Assembly: GCA_013407085.1 (NCBI GenBank)
Contig: JACCGJ010001524.1
Location: 1 to 64,000, forward strand
DNA from: Atriophallophorus winterbourni
Taxonomy: Eukaryota > Platyhelminthes > Trematoda > Plagiorchiida > Microphallidae
Reading direction: 5' to 3'
DNA: 64,000 bases
Below the pieces are notes generated by a model. The model searched no databases. It was given only the letters and a program-made list of their open reading frames with translations, and had not been told where the DNA came from. Both the position numbers and the translations under genes were made by a program. This document shows, one piece after another, positions 32,333 through 44,565 of the stretch (the first letter of the stretch is position 1; each line of letters starts with the position of its first letter).

Positions 32333-32789
32333 CTACCCACGTGATGTTAGATGAGCGCGCTTTAATGTGTCGACGAAGCGTTCACAATGGACATTTGACT
32401 GAGGATGGTAAGGCGGCGGCCGTAGCTGTGACACGTTGTTCTGGCGGCAAAATTCGGTGAAAACGTCCAAGGTGAATTGCGAGCCATTATCGGACACGAG
32501 AGTTTCTGGTGATCCATGCTGAGTAACTAAACGACGCAGTGTGTTGATCGTGTTGCTGGATGTTGCAGATGACATCTCGATGATTTCGGGCCATTTCGAA
32601 TAACAATCGACCACAACGAGGTACATGACACTGTTTATTGGACCAGCGAAATCGACTCGGATTCTTTGCCACGTTATTTCTGGTGTAGGCCATGGTGCAA
32701 TTGTGCATGGTTAGGCATATTTGCTGCCTGCTAACATTGACAGCATGACTTGACGAATAGATCAATATCTGCGTCCGTACCAGGCCCAT
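32333..32789 (-). pseudogene. Integrase of gypsy element B
   Basis: Minus-strand frames give YLVVVDCYSKWPEI (first catalytic D), TLVSDNGSQF (second D) and PPYHPQSNVHCERFV (the E of ERFV). The normal NGxAER is altered to NVHCER. The zinc-binding end (32640-32830, frame-shifted) retains C-x2-C-type residues only in part. The frame stops shortly after the core. Confidence 0.8.
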
Positions 32790-32943
32790 AAGCGAAACGG
32801 CGAGCGATCGCCTTCATGCGCTGAATGCCTGGATGTCCATTGTGGAATTGACGAAGGAAACGATAGCATAGATTCGTTAGAACAACAACGCGATCATTGA
32901 ACATTAGACACTCGTCAATAATTGAAAGGGATTCACGTATTTG

Positions 32944-33627
32944 TTAGAATTGCGATAGTTCCCCAGCAGGCGTAATTTTCTGCCAACCACAGTGAGTATA
33001 AGCGATTGCTTGCTCCAAAGTTTCATGTGTTTGCGTACATTGTTTAATGTCCTCGGCTTGGACATGCAATCCCCGCAATGCGTTGTTAACTTGTCGCTGC
33101 ATAGCTTGCTCAATGGAGACTGATGCAATGACTGTATCCTCGCCTGGTTTATCTCGAACTGGGATTAGTCGGGACAGCGCGTCCATTTGACTAAAATCTT
33201 CGGAGCGGCAATATGGTATATCGAAATCGTATCATAATAGTGCTGGACACCATTGTTGTAACCGGTTTGCTGCATGTGCTGGTATACCTTTTTCGAATCG
33301 AATATCAAAATCAAAGGCTTGTGGTCGGTTAGCAACGTAAAGTGACGGCTATAGATCAACATGTGGAATTGTTTAACCTCGAAGATGAGAGCTAAAGTTT
33401 CTCTTTCGATTCAACCATAGTTGCGTTCGGTGGAGTCAATGTTCAAGAAGGATGCATGCTCGTCTCCTCGTTTCCATCCGGAAACCTGTGAAGAATTACG
33501 GCACTTACACCATATCCTGATGCATTGGCTGCCAAAACGATCGACAGCTTGGAATCGTAGTGCGTCATTATCATGTTTGATGTTAACAGTGATTTTAGCT
33601 TCACAAAAGCTGTTTGCATTCTTGTGA
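32944..33627 (-). pseudogene. RNase H region of gypsy element B
   Basis: Pieces across frames match the gypsy RNase H: LSIVLAANASGYGVSAVI (33517-33570, D replaced by N), HFTLLTDHKPLILIFDSKK (33282-33338) and a MDALSRL end near 33170. Several shifts separate them. Confidence 0.7.
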
Positions 33628-34402
33628 CCAATTCCATGGGAAATCTTTTGAAGAAGTAGATTGAGCGGTGAACGCAAAGCGTGGAGTGATGACAGGAATG
33701 CACTGTAATAACTACTCAAACCAAGGAATGATGGCAGTAATTCAACATCTTTTGGGGCCAGCATCTGGTGGATCGGTTGTACTTTGCAAGGGTCATGGTG
33801 ACGTCCACTTTGATCGAAAATGAAACCATGGTATTTTATTGACTTCATATAGAACTGGCATTTCTCTAGACGAAGGCGTAACCCACATTTAGTGATCCAT
33901 TTCAGCGTCTGGTTGATGCAACCATTGAGTTGTTCTTTGGAGGAACCGACAATAATTGGATCGTCCGGGTATGTTGCCACACCTGGGATGCCAGACATAA
34001 TGGTGTCCATCCATTGGTGGAAAGCAGTTGGAGCAGTCTTCACCAAAAAGAAAGACGCTGATACTGGAATAAAGCTTTGTGGGTATTATTGGTTAGCAGT
34101 TCTCGTGAATCAGGTGCAACTTTGATCTGCAGATAGGCGTCAGCTAGGCCGAGCTTTGCGAAGTACGAACCACGATTGAGCATTGTGAACAAATCATCTG
34201 CGACCGGTAATGGAATGTGGTGATTGTCCGAAGTGGCATTTAAACCGGTTGAAAAATTAGCGCAGATTCGGATGGATCCATTCGGCTTTTTAACGACCAC
34301 GATGGGTACTGCCCAGGGAGAGTATGTTACTGGAACGAGAACATATTGATATTGTAGCCGTTGAAGTTTAGCTCTGACTTGTGGAAGGGATGCGTACGGC
34401 AC
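33411..34402 (-). pseudogene. Reverse transcriptase of gypsy element B
   Basis: The N-terminal part (34040-34402) has PVTYSPWAVPIVVVKKPNG and motif A as FAKLGLADAYLQI, in which the catalytic D is replaced by G. After a frameshift near 34045 the second part (down to 33640) has the box YPDDPIIVG, where the aspartate pair is kept but the position before it is P. The loss of the motif A aspartate alone would kill the enzyme. Confidence 0.85.
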
Positions 34403-34739
34403 AGGTCGTTTCGGGCGAAATACAGGCCTTGGGTCTTTTTTAGATGGAGATTAGCTTGCGCCTTGTTATATTTTCCAAGTTCGTTTGTATATACGGTTTC
34501 ATGTTCAAGCATTATCGCGTCTCACTTTTCGGGTGTTTCGGTTACTTGTACTTGATTGCAAATTGCACTGATCAGAAGGCGAGCCAAATCGAGAAGATCG
34601 AACCAATCAAGTCCAAACTGGTTGGGTTGTGAATTAGACACGTAGCACGTACCTGTGACCGTTAAGCTTCCGAATGAGATTAGGCATTGCAGCTGTCCCG
34701 TCAGCTCCTCCACAGGCACTGGTGGCGGTCTGTGTCGTT

Positions 34740-35607
34740 CGATTGAGTTCTAGGGAACCAGGTATGTTTGCCAGAGTTTTTGGGAAATGATCGAAATGTC
34801 CGGTGCAGTGTCCAACTGAAATCGAACAGATTGACCGTTCATCTACACCATTACGAATTCTCCCTGATTAACTGCATTGACTTGGAACGTAGCCAAAATC
34901 CTGAGAGACTTCTTCGAAGACTTGTGTAAAGATCTCGAGCGACCAATACTCTGTTGACAGAAACCATCCTTGTGACCTATGATATTACATCGTTGACATC
35001 GGTATTGTTTGAACTGGCAGAATTTGAAGAAATGCCTCTCGCCGCATAGCCAAGACGTCCATGGAGGCTTCTTGGATCCTGACAAAGATAAAGCAGGTTT
35101 CTGGGAACCAGTTTGATTCGAGCCGAGACTGCGTAACTTCTTTTGGATTGAATTTACCGCATGTTCACAATGGTCCCCAAGGTGGACCATTGCTGAATCC
35201 CGATGGAGATTGACTGCAGATTTGCCATGGTCCCCATATTGCACCATAGCCGAATGCCGTTAGAGATTCACCAATCGAAGATACTCGTCCCCATTGGCCT
35301 GGAGGGTAAGTGAGGGGTACTGTTCGGATCGATTGAGGAGCCGGTTCCGAATATTTGTTAAACCGGAAGACTGGAGACTGCATATAAATATGAGCGATTT
35401 AAATTTATCATCTGTTTGTGAAAGGAGCTTAAACCGCTCGCACTCTCTTTTAACAATGCCCATGTGAAATAAGAAATCGTCGGATTCCTGCATAACCATT
35501 TTAGGCATCGATAAAGGGGTGTTAAACAGTGATGACCTGTCTCCAAATAGCTGTTTCACTGTTCTGACTGTCTGTATGAATGAACGGTCACGCAGGTTAT
35601 GTAGCAA
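34740..35607 (-). pseudogene. gag and protease of gypsy element B
   Basis: The frame 35260-35607 resembles capsid (LHNLRDRSFIQTVRTVKQL, then DDKFKSLIFICSL). The frame 34843-35247 holds a CX2CX4HX4C zinc knuckle (CQRCNIIGHKDGFC). The protease site FQLDTAPDISIIS is at about 34785-34825 (minus), with DTA in place of DTG, which is also functional in some retroelements. The two gag frames are out of phase. Confidence 0.75.
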
Positions 35608-35944
35608 GATAAAGTTACAATATTTATCGAGTTCACCGGGGATAAGCTTGCGAAGTTGACGTTTGACGTTTCACGCATCGTCCTGTGCGCAAAATATACG
35701 CGGAACAAATCGTCATACCTACGTAACCACGTGTCGAACGTAACATTAGACTAAGTGTCGAAATTAAATTCATTGATACTATTAGTAATACCATCGACGA
35801 AGTGTAGAACACTCTTGCTCGCTAGAGTACCTGGCATTTTACATTGAACTAACAATTCCATTAACTTTTTTTGGCAGCTCAAGCAAAATTTCTAATTTAC
35901 TCCGATCCATTTTATATAAATAATAATAATCCCTTCACTAATAA

Positions 35945-36265
35945 TGTTATGTATTACTAGAGTAGAACCGAAGTAATAATTACCCAAAATGCTTAGCACC
36001 GAAAAACCTTTATGCTATTAGTCACTGTTGACTAACTAAACTGAACACTACGCGTAGCAAGAACAAAAGCAGACCCTTCAAGCTAAGAGCTTTACCGTCT
36101 CTGACTAAAAGGCAATTGGGCTGCGACTCATCTGCATTTATACACTGTTTCTGGTGAAACACAATACGTTCGACAAATGGAGAAATCAAAATCGAGCATC
36201 ATAAATTCAAATGGTTTTAAAAGTTATAATGAGTTTTTGAGGAAAATAATGATATTTCCTGAACA
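35945..36265 (-). repeat. 5' LTR of gypsy element B
   Basis: Bounded by TGTTATGTATTAC and TGAACA on the plus strand, 321 bp, and colinear with 31467-31784. The right neighbour is GTATT. Confidence 0.85.
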
Positions 36266-36285
36266 GTATTCAGGAAAAGCATAAA

Positions 36286-38760
36286 TCAGATGCGGTCCAA
36301 ACCATTCTTAAAACTCACAACAGAACTGCAGGATATGAGTTCTTCTGGAAGCCGGTTCCAGTAATTTACCACCGTGAGGCTGTAAACGTTTTTCTGGAAG
36401 TCTAGTCTACAGCGCTCCTTAGTAAGCTTGAGTGAATGCCAGAGGATGCACAGCACAGGTCTTATGACAAAGAAGTCGTTTATCATAACGCCGCTTAACC
36501 AATTCAAAATACTTAAGGTTTCAATTTAGTCGCCTCTCAAACGACGGCGCGTAATTGAGAAAAGATCTGGGTAACTCATGCGTGCAGCATATTGTTTCCC
36601 TCGCTGACCCTCAATCATTCGAGCTGAGAGACGCTGTACGCTTTCGAGTCAAAAGATGTCCTTCTTGTTTTACGGGCACCACGCCTGGACACAATATTCT
36701 AAATGCGGCCGAACTAATGCCATGTAAATAGGAAGAAATACATCGGATCTTCCGCTGGACAGCACGGATCTCAGCCGAAAAACCACTTTGCGAGCATATT
36801 GAGTTGCAGCGGCGCATTAGTTCTACCATTTGAAGTCAGTCCTAACTAGTACTTTCAAATCCTTTACAGGCTGTGGCGTTAATACTGACAGAATTTCCCG
36901 CATATTATCAACCAGTGCTGACAAGACTTGCCTCTTATGAAGGTTTTAGTGTGGGGCCCCACTTGTATGACCAGTTTATGATACGTTCAATGGTCGTGCT
37001 TCAGGGTATCTTTATTCATTGATCTGAAGAACTTCACATCACCCGCGAAATTGAAGCATGGGCACCTCAATACAGAGGACAATTCATCGATGAAAATCAG
37101 GAATAGAAGTGGACCGACTACCGACCCATGGAGTACCCACTGATCATGTCGGTTTGGCGTAGATCCTACCCGAACTCTGAATGTCTTACCTGTAAGTATT
37201 GTCTTTATCCAAACAACTGGACTACCCCGTAAGTTTTTTGATGCTAGCTAATTTCTAGAAGGTCGTGATTGTTGAAATATAAGTAGAGGGCTAATACGGG
37301 CTTTCCTCCATCCATCGTTTTAGTGACAGTATTAAGAAAACTAAGAAATCCAGTCAGGTAGAATCTACCCCTAAGAAATCCATGTTGAGTTACACTTAGT
37401 AGAGAATGCCGACAAAGAAGCTGACAGATTTTGTCACACTGTAGTTTTTCCAATACTTTCGAGGCGATGCTAGTCAGGCAGACAGCTATATAGTTACCAG
37501 TATGTGACCGGTAAACACACTTGTGTATTGGTACTATTATGGCTTTCATATCTCTTTTGCAAACGTCTTTGTACCGCAAGTGCGTTCTGCCCAATGGTCG
37601 ACTTCCTAATTGCAACTCACCATAGAGTAGATCTTTCGGAATACGACCATTTTCCATTCTGTAGATATGACCAAGTCACCGCAGGAGGCGCCGTCTTAAT
37701 AGGGTGGACATGCTCTGTAGACAAGCTTCTAAAAGCACTTCAGCGTTCGCCACTCTGTCCATCCACGATATGTTTAAGATACGACGGATGCTTCGTAGAT
37801 GGAAAGCATTCAGCTTCCGTACGTGTCTTGCTTGGGTGGTCCAGGTTTCACTGCCGTACAGTGAATGGTGGAGTTCACCATGGCGGCTTCGATGCATTTT
37901 CACGAGTTGTAGCGGAACGTGTTTGTTCTGCAACTCTTCTAGATATTCACAAATTCTATCCCAGTTTTCACTAACATTGAAATCGTCAGAGAACCAGGAA
38001 GAAATATTTTGAAATCTGCAGCACTGAACCACAATCGGCAAGTCTGAAATTGAGTTTAGGGCTAGTAAAAGGTTTGTGAAAACTCAGTACCGCTTCGAAG
38101 CTTATCATTACAGGATCGCTTTTGCCAAGTGGTGATAAGTAATTTAAATATCTTACGGTTTCAAGCTGGGACAACACCAGGTCGAGAGTGGATGGAGTGC
38201 ATCCATTGCGAAACCTGGTTGGATCAATATCATGCTGATGCAACGCATGATCATGAAGCCATTCGAGAAACGTTTCCTATTACTCGATGACTACAACTAC
38301 TAGGTCAGCCCAATCCATGTCTGGAAGGTTGAAATCACCTAAGATGAATACGCCGGGAGTTGACTAATGCAATCAATCGAGCGTCTGAATCAGCTGTGCT
38401 GTCTCCTTTTGGGCTGCACCGGGTGTGACGTAGACACCAGCAATTGCGAGGGCTGACTTGTAACAAGTCAGGATACTCGTACCAACTTGGACGTTTTCAC
38501 TGACTAGGGATATACGTGTGCCCGTATTGTGCAAAGTATACTCTAGGAGGAGTGCAACGCCACCGCCTCTCATATCGCCAGGTATATCGCATCTTATGAT
38601 AAGATACACTTTGATGATGTTCATAAGCCTATCATCAAGTGCGGACAGCCAGGTCTCTACAGGAGCTATAACTTTGGGGTGTTACTCCGCCACGCTAAGA
38701 GAGAGGTCAGTCCACAAATTCCTTATGCTGCCCACAATAGCTTACAGCACTGTGACGCTA
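36286..38760 (-). pseudogene. CR1-like LINE, decayed, with an RTE piece inside
   Basis: Minus strand, 5' to 3': endonuclease start with VAEYHP-like and ETWLSA (near 38700), RGGGVALLLEYTL (near 38560), TPSTLDLVLSQLE and YLSPLGKSDPV (38110-38200), and SENWDRICEYLEELQ (near 37950). An RTE fragment follows (37545-37915). The RT resumes at IVPIHKC...LTSIASKVLEKL and TQHGFLRGR (37400-37545). It ends with a segment like RLARMIEGQ, then YSLTVVNYWNRLPEELISC and SFKNGLDRI (36286-36420). The stretch between endonuclease and IVPIHK that a CR1 should have is missing. Multiple frameshifts. Confidence 0.8.
37545..37915 (-). pseudogene. RTE-like LINE C-terminal fragment inside the CR1-like copy
   Basis: Reads LYGSETWTTQARHVRKLNAF, RSIRRILNISWMDRVANAEV, then RMENGRIPKDLLYGEL and LRYKDVCKRDMKAI on the minus strand. 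These are the hallmark C-terminal motifs of RTE-type elements. A second copy is at 59650-60060. Confidence 0.8.
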
Positions 38761-39084
38761 GTTAGGCGTGCTTATGAAACTTATCCAGCTTGGCCCTCGG
38801 TTAAAACACACGAAGGATTTGCACTTTTTTGACGTGCTACTTAAACAGGAGAATCCGGTTTAACTGCGATGCTAAGAAGCGTTTTCTGAGCATTAAGGCC
38901 GCATCCATGGAAGAAGAGCAACTACTGGAGACAGCTGCTTGGCTCTTATCTTCATTTGCGCTAAGCTCGTCACCGTCGTCTAATCCGGAAAGCAAGCCTC
39001 GTGTCGATGTGCTGTTTGGTATGATCGTCAAAGATTTACTAGAGGTTCAATTTACGTCAGGCATACTGGTAGCTAATGTCCTTA

Positions 39085-40010
39085 TATCATTCAGTTCAGT
39101 TCATTTCAGTTCAGTTTGCAAATGACAGTATGTGGCTAACGCGCCAATTGAGCGTCTAGAATTTCTTTCGGTGGAGAGCTGTAGAGAAGCACCAATCATT
39201 GCCATTTTTCTCTCTGTCTGTTCGAAATCTTCGACGATCACGACGCCAAGATATTATGCATATTGTATTTAGCTTGCACAGCGTTATAACCGATGAAGGG
39301 AAAAATAAAAAGCAGTTTCCCTTCATAAATAGGTGCTTGCTAAATACAACACGGATAATCTCTTGGCTCCGCGATCGTTGAGGATATCAAACGCACAATG
39401 AAAGAAAACGTTTCGTCACTGGTGGATGCTTCTCTGCAGCTTTCAACCGAAAGAAATTGTGGATGACCGATTGGCTCGTTAGCCCCTTACTGTCAAGTGC
39501 AACTGAACTGAACTGTATAAACAATCGCAAGATCGTTACTGCCTCGGGGTGGTAAATTTCTAAAACCAGCTCGCAAAAGAACTCATATTCGGCAGTTTCT
39601 TTTCGAGTTTTAAGCACCGATTTGGACCGCAACTGGGGTAAGTTATTTCCTGAATACTCTCCCTAATTGCTATGCAAGCTTAGGTAGATCACATTTTTAG
39701 CGTTAATCCGTAAACAAAGCGAATGCTAGAGTTCTCTGTTTTTATCCACGATTCTATTTCAGCTGATCTCTCACCTTGCTGGTGAATAAAAACTGCTTTA
39801 TCTTTTTCCAGCATCGGTTATAACGCGTTGCAAACTAAATAAAATATGCATAATATCTTGGCGTCGTGATCGTCGAATATTTCAATCGAATAGAAAGAAA
39901 ACCGTTTCGGCAGTGGTAAGTGCTCCTTTGCATCTTTCCATTGAAAGAAATTCTGAACGCTCGAATCGCTCGTTAGTAACTTACTGCACTGTGCAACTGA
40001 ACTGAACAAA
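39085..40010. repeat. Cluster of three SINE-like repeats in opposite orientations
   Basis: A minus-orientation copy (39085-39260) with TTCAGTTCAGTTCATTTCAG at its start is followed by plus-orientation copies at 39375-39520 and 39835-40005, each ending GCAACTGAACTGAAC. The blocks CGACGATC, GCAGTGGT, GCTGCAGAGAAGC and its complement are shared. Between them 39765-39785 has CTCTCACCTTGCTGGTGA, a motif also seen at 30765, 31003 and 31332. Confidence 0.65.
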
Positions 40011-40254
40011 CAATCCCAAGGTCGTTACTATCGATTAATTTGAGCATCTTATTTTATTGTCGAGTTAAATAACCGGTTTAAAAAGTTAACTGTCGCAATA
40101 TGAAATTCAACTAGCTGTTCTGATATCAGCTTCACGAAAAACAGCTTCAACTTTATTCCATTTTATTTTCAATGCTTATTCCCTCACTAATATGTGAGGG
40201 GAGTTTTTCAGTTTCATTCCAGATTGCTCTCATACCAGAAGAAATTGAAGATAT

Positions 40255-40370
40255 TGTTTGAAGTGGTGGACGCTCTTCTGTAGAATACCACCGAAAGAAA
40301 TCTGGACGGTTTATTAGATCGTTATCCACTAACTGTCCTGTGCAAAAAGAACTGAACTGAACTATCCACT
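40255..40370 (+). repeat. SINE-like repeat with TGAACT tail
   Basis: It contains AGTGGTGGACGCTC, ACCGAAAGAAATCTGGACG and TGTCCTGTGCA and ends GAACTGAACTGAAC. Confidence 0.65.
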
Positions 40371-40589
40371 TCCAGCAGTTTTCGCACGAACTTCGTTGTC
40401 CAACATATATGGCGTCGACATTTTTCATTTATTCCTTCGTGTTTATTTCTGCATAATCTGTTCCGCAACAGATCGCGCTGAAAATTTCCCGCGGCATCGA
40501 TGCTATTTTTTATTGTTCACATATCTTCTTCTTCTTGATAGACGACAAGGGGTCAAGCCCTTGTAAGACGCATCTCTTTATATCAGCAA

Positions 40590-41020
40590 GATAGTCCAGG
40601 AGAACCTCAGTTGGAAAAATCCTGTCCAGTGTTGTCAAGCTTCGCCGTGATTATAGGCAATACCTTATCCAAAAGTTGCTTGAATTGGTTTTCAGATCTT
40701 GCTGAAATAACCTCTTCCGGAAGCGCATTTCACAAGTTAACAATTCTTGTTAAGAGCGTGAATCCCTGTGGTAGGCGTAGTGTCCTTAGCTTTTGAAGTT
40801 TTAGAGCATGGCCACGGGTTCTTCCGTCCGTCACGAGAGGGAAAATCTCGCGGAGCTCGTCACCATAAGCTCCCAGTAATATGCGACGAGTTAGTAGCAT
40901 GTCGTTGCGCACATTTGAATGTATTGTATTGTACAACTCTTGGATGAAATGACCTATTAAACTAAATTTTCCATATAATCTGGTGGATAGCTGCAAAGTT
41001 TTATCTTGTTGGTGCATCTA
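40590..41020 (-). pseudogene. CR1-like LINE 3' end
   Basis: The minus-strand frame reads GAYGDELREIFPLVTDGRTR, GHALKLQKLRTLR, then FTLLTRIVNLWNALPEEVI and ENQFKQLLDK (40600-40890). This is the terminal domain of CR1 ORF2 (RxFFSxRVVNLWNxLP). The 5' part is missing. Confidence 0.75.
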
Positions 41021-41549
41021 TGTAGCGTCATCGTTTAACTATTCCGCTATCGCGAAAGAAACAGCTTATAGATTTTTCTTTCCATATTCACTTTATTTTC
41101 ACACTCATAGCGGATCTTCGGAAGTCATTATCATCGGTTCTATGCTAAAAATTAACCAGTTTCAGGTTACCCTTATTGAGTGCTTTTATGCATGCACATA
41201 GGTACATTCGTTCATTAAGCTCCAAAGCACCTACATATCAAATGATGATGCGTTGTAATGTAAAGCATCGATTTTAATGATGTTTTCCTTCAGAAAGTTG
41301 TCTAAAACCACATTGTTATGAACAACATAAACTTATTATTAACAGAGGCAGTATTAAACCGGTAGAGTGTACCGAATGTTAGCTGCCATACAACCATGAA
41401 AAAATCTAACAGATGGAGAAGAGCAGAACTTGGACAGCTACAGATTCTGTAGCTAACATGAGGTCCCTACACCTCGAATGGAATATGCATTCAATCAAGT
41501 TTCGTGAACCAGTAGAGCGATGTCAACTTGACAGCTACCTTTTGACTTT

Positions 41550-42040
41550 TACTGCCATGCATCATAACACTTTATAACATAGAAGTTTGAGCAAACACTC
41601 CAAGAATATGCTTATTGCATGACTACCACTGCTATATCTGATAATGAGGACCATAACTTGGAATACGTACTGCGCTGACTTTGGAAAGTCTACAAGGTTT
41701 GGCCACCGCGAGATATACGCCAATCGAAAATTGATGTCGCCAAACGAATCCGTTTCGAAAGTCAGTGGTCCGGCATCCGTAGAACGGCTCAACCAGCGTT
41801 GCCTGTGCAGGTTGTTCTTGTTCTCTAATCCAACATTAAAACCGAAGAGCTTATTCCGGAGAGCGGCATTGTGTATATGGATGAAACGGTTGTCAAATAC
41901 TTGGAGACGCCGAATGTGCTTCTTACGTAAAGTCCGAGCTTCGCACCCATACAGTAATGCAGTTCTAACTGTCGCTTTGTTGACTCTGCCTTTGAGTTTT
42001 CTTATTATTTTCAGTCGTCTGTTAAGCTGACCAGACGTTT
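41550..42040 (-). pseudogene. LINE reverse transcriptase C-terminal fragment
   Basis: The minus strand gives YGCEARTLRKKHIRRLQVFD (41890-41955) followed in other frames by HRQRWLSRSTDAGPLTFETD and a tail. YGCExxxLRxxxxRRLxVFDxRxLR is a common post-RT segment of RTE-like and CR1-like LINEs. It is related to 11370-12140. Confidence 0.6.
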
Positions 42041-42044
42041 TTCA

Positions 42045-43655
42045 TACCAGATCCCCATTATTTATACTTTTCTCAACAAAGCTGGCAAAGTTTTTCTCTG
42101 TATCCATTTCCGATTTTTCACATAAGTTTTGTTCTATCGATGCGTCTCATGATTTTTAGAATGGTATAGCCGATCGGATACAAAGTCGGAAACTTGGTTA
42201 GCAATCTTTTTCCTGGAGTGGTTTCAATGGTGGATCCTTAGTTTAATTATCCACTTGTTCACCGACAGGCCACCACAAGAAGATTGACTCACTATAGTGG
42301 GAGATGTCCTATTTGATCGAGACTGGCTATATTCTTGAGATCATCATCGCGTTATATATTCAGTTAATGACTTTCAGATGACTACAAGACTATATGTGTG
42401 TTTGTGTTAAACAATAACCTTATTTTGTTGTGTATTGCTTCTCATTGACTGCAAAAAAACATATGCGTTAAGGTTACGCTGTGTAACCCCTATTGAAAAA
42501 GATACCTTTTTCATGATATTCTGATCGCAATTCTCAAAAGTGTATCAAAAATACGCTGTATTCTGTTATTAAGCGAATTTAATATCGAAGTTGATGCAAA
42601 TCACAATCCCGGTCGAACATAATGAAGTTTGAGGTAGATTAAACAAATATAAATAGACACTGTATTTGGAAATATGTATGCATTTTAGTATATACGTTAG
42701 TGACATCATTTAAACAACAATGTGTCATGATAAAATTCTCGTTCTAATCATTCTCTTTGCGTGCTCTAGTATGTGAATAGTGTAGTGCTCACGAGTTTTG
42801 ATCAAACCGCATATTGCGGTAAAGACCATGTATTTTTGCGCGATACTGAAGCTTCTTTCGACTGGATTTCAACTCACCGAATTGCTTGCTAAGACAATTG
42901 TAGAATTTATTCCTATTTGTGGACCTCATTTTATTGTGCGGTTCGAAAATTATTCCATTGCAAAGCTTAGCTAACAGATTGGCTTCTGAAAACGGTATTT
43001 CGTTTATATTTGCATAGGTGCTATCACTTTCATCGCCTATGGTTCAAACAAACAGATTGATTTAAAGTCAAATATTTTGTAATGACAATTCTTGATGATA
43101 AAATGTCAGCTTTTCAATAGGTCGAACGCCAACAGATGAAAACTAACGCCTGATTTTAGCAGCTAGAAATAAAGTCCAATTGTGAAGTGGGTATCAACAA
43201 TAGCTGAATAAATAAGTGCATCAGCCTAACGCCCTGTAAAGTAGATAAAATCATATTATATTTACCGCTTCGTGTCAATGAAACACCGGTCTCATGAGCC
43301 AACACGATGTGATAAATAATTAAACAATGCGCCAACTATAACTCGATTGAAATTAGCCCATGATGATAACTTTCATGGAGCATACAATGTCATCAATAGA
43401 GCTACTGGTCCTATTAAGCTTAAGCTCATCATGTGCATAGCTGGTAGCCTGATTGTCGATAAAAATGCACAAGATAAAGAGATGGGCTGAGAAATTCTTT
43501 TCTCACTGCACTCTTTCACCGTACGCTTTTTGAAATTTCAAGCATCTATGATCATTAAACAGCTCAATACTTATCTCACTCTAGATAAGATAAATACAGC
43601 AACCGACCACTTATGCATCCCTTCCTAGTTTATTTAAAGTCAAAAGCCTCAATAC
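42045..43655. other. No recognisable gene
   Basis: AT-rich, without ORFs above background and without repeats matching other parts of the window. Confidence 0.5.
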
Positions 43656-43660
43656 AAACA

Positions 43661-43754
43661 GTATGAAATCACAAGCCTAGTACAAATCAGTGCCGCACCG
43701 TTAGAGACTGCTCGTTAGCTAAGATGCTGTCGGGATGCCGAGGCCTAGACAGAC
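43661..43754 (+). repeat. SINE-like repeat A, first half
   Basis: Starts GTATGAAATCACAAGCCTAG and ends GAGGCCTAGACAGAC. The second half is absent. Confidence 0.65.
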
Positions 43755-44015
43755 GGTCACTTTACAGATTAAATCATCAAACCTCTCTGAAGGAATTTGT
43801 CTAAGACGATTTGGGAGATACTAAATTCATCACTCTATGAGAGCATAAAAGTTATTACAACCACTGCAGCAACCGAACAATCTCCCTGCTGACTGTCGTT
43901 AGCAAATTATTTGCAAACTTTGTAAGTATTCAGATTTATGTCGCTAACTGATAGTGTGTATTCTAAATCCTAATGCGAACTTTTCAAGGTAAGATTAATC
44001 GTGGAAATATTCTGG

Positions 44016-44047
44016 TCTTTGACTGGATCAGGCTTTTGCTTTCATAC
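44016..44047 (-). repeat. Short fragment of SINE-like repeat A
   Basis: Minus strand GTATGAAAGCAAAAGCCTGA, then TCCAGTC. Only the first 32 bp of the repeat are left. Confidence 0.5.
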
Positions 44048-44192
44048 TCCTGAAAACAGTTTTTAGAGAAGTGCAATCAATATCGTATTCCATGATACGT
44101 AGTTTTCACTGATTATATGAAAGCTTCTGACTACATTTGCAGGGAGGTGCTCTTCGAAATGTTCGAACCTATAGGGTACAGCTCAAGACTGC

Positions 44193-44429
44193 TTGAACTC
44201 ATTATGCTTTTCCAATCAGGGAGACAAGTTGTATCGGAAACGAAAATTAGAGTGTTCAATCCTCGCAGTGCGCAAATCGGATAACAAGCTTTGTGTCGTA
44301 AAATTTACAGACAGTCATAGATTGCAGTGGGCTGAGATATCCTCAGCTTGCCCTGATTTTGAATTCCCTACCTCAAGATGTGGTGGACTCTTCTTGCGAA
44401 ATTGGAATTATATATGCAAACGAACATGA
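44193..44429 (+). CDS. Possible single exon, unknown protein
   Basis: A 78-residue open frame. An acceptor-like CCAATCAG lies just before GDKLYRKRKLECSILAVRKS, which has a charged beta-strand-like pattern (SILAVRKSDNKLCVVKFTD) faintly reminiscent of a Tudor fold. No donor or partner exons were found, and it ends at a stop at 44427-44429. It may be the remains of a gene or a chance ORF. It lies upstream of the PUDP-like gene but there is no evidence of a link. Confidence 0.25.
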   Translation: MNSLCFSNQGDKLYRKRKLECSILAVRKSDNKLCVVKFTDSHRLQWAEISSACPDFEFPTSRCGGLFLRNWNYICKRT

Positions 44430-44565
44430 GCCTTACATTTGATATACTCTAATCGTTATATTTTATAATTTTTCACATTTTCATTCATACCGTAATTCTG
44501 TGATGTTGTAAAATATTTACTTTTTAACCATATATCCTTGAATTCTTGAATATAAGAAAGAAAAA

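Larger units (their letters stand above)
31467..36265 (-). mobile_element. Ty3/gypsy LTR retrotransposon B (complete, inactive)
   Basis: The element is 4799 bp on the minus strand between two LTRs (318 and 321 bp) that are clearly related but diverged. A perfect 5-bp target duplication GTATT lies at 31462-31466 and 36266-36270. A purine tract (AAAAGGTGAGG, minus strand, 31785-31795) precedes the 3' LTR. Gag, protease, RT, RNase H and integrase occur in order from 35607 down to 32333 but in broken frames. The group differs from elements A and C; the protein resembles the K02A2.6/mag-like gypsies. The LTR divergence indicates an older insertion than element A. Confidence 0.88.
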
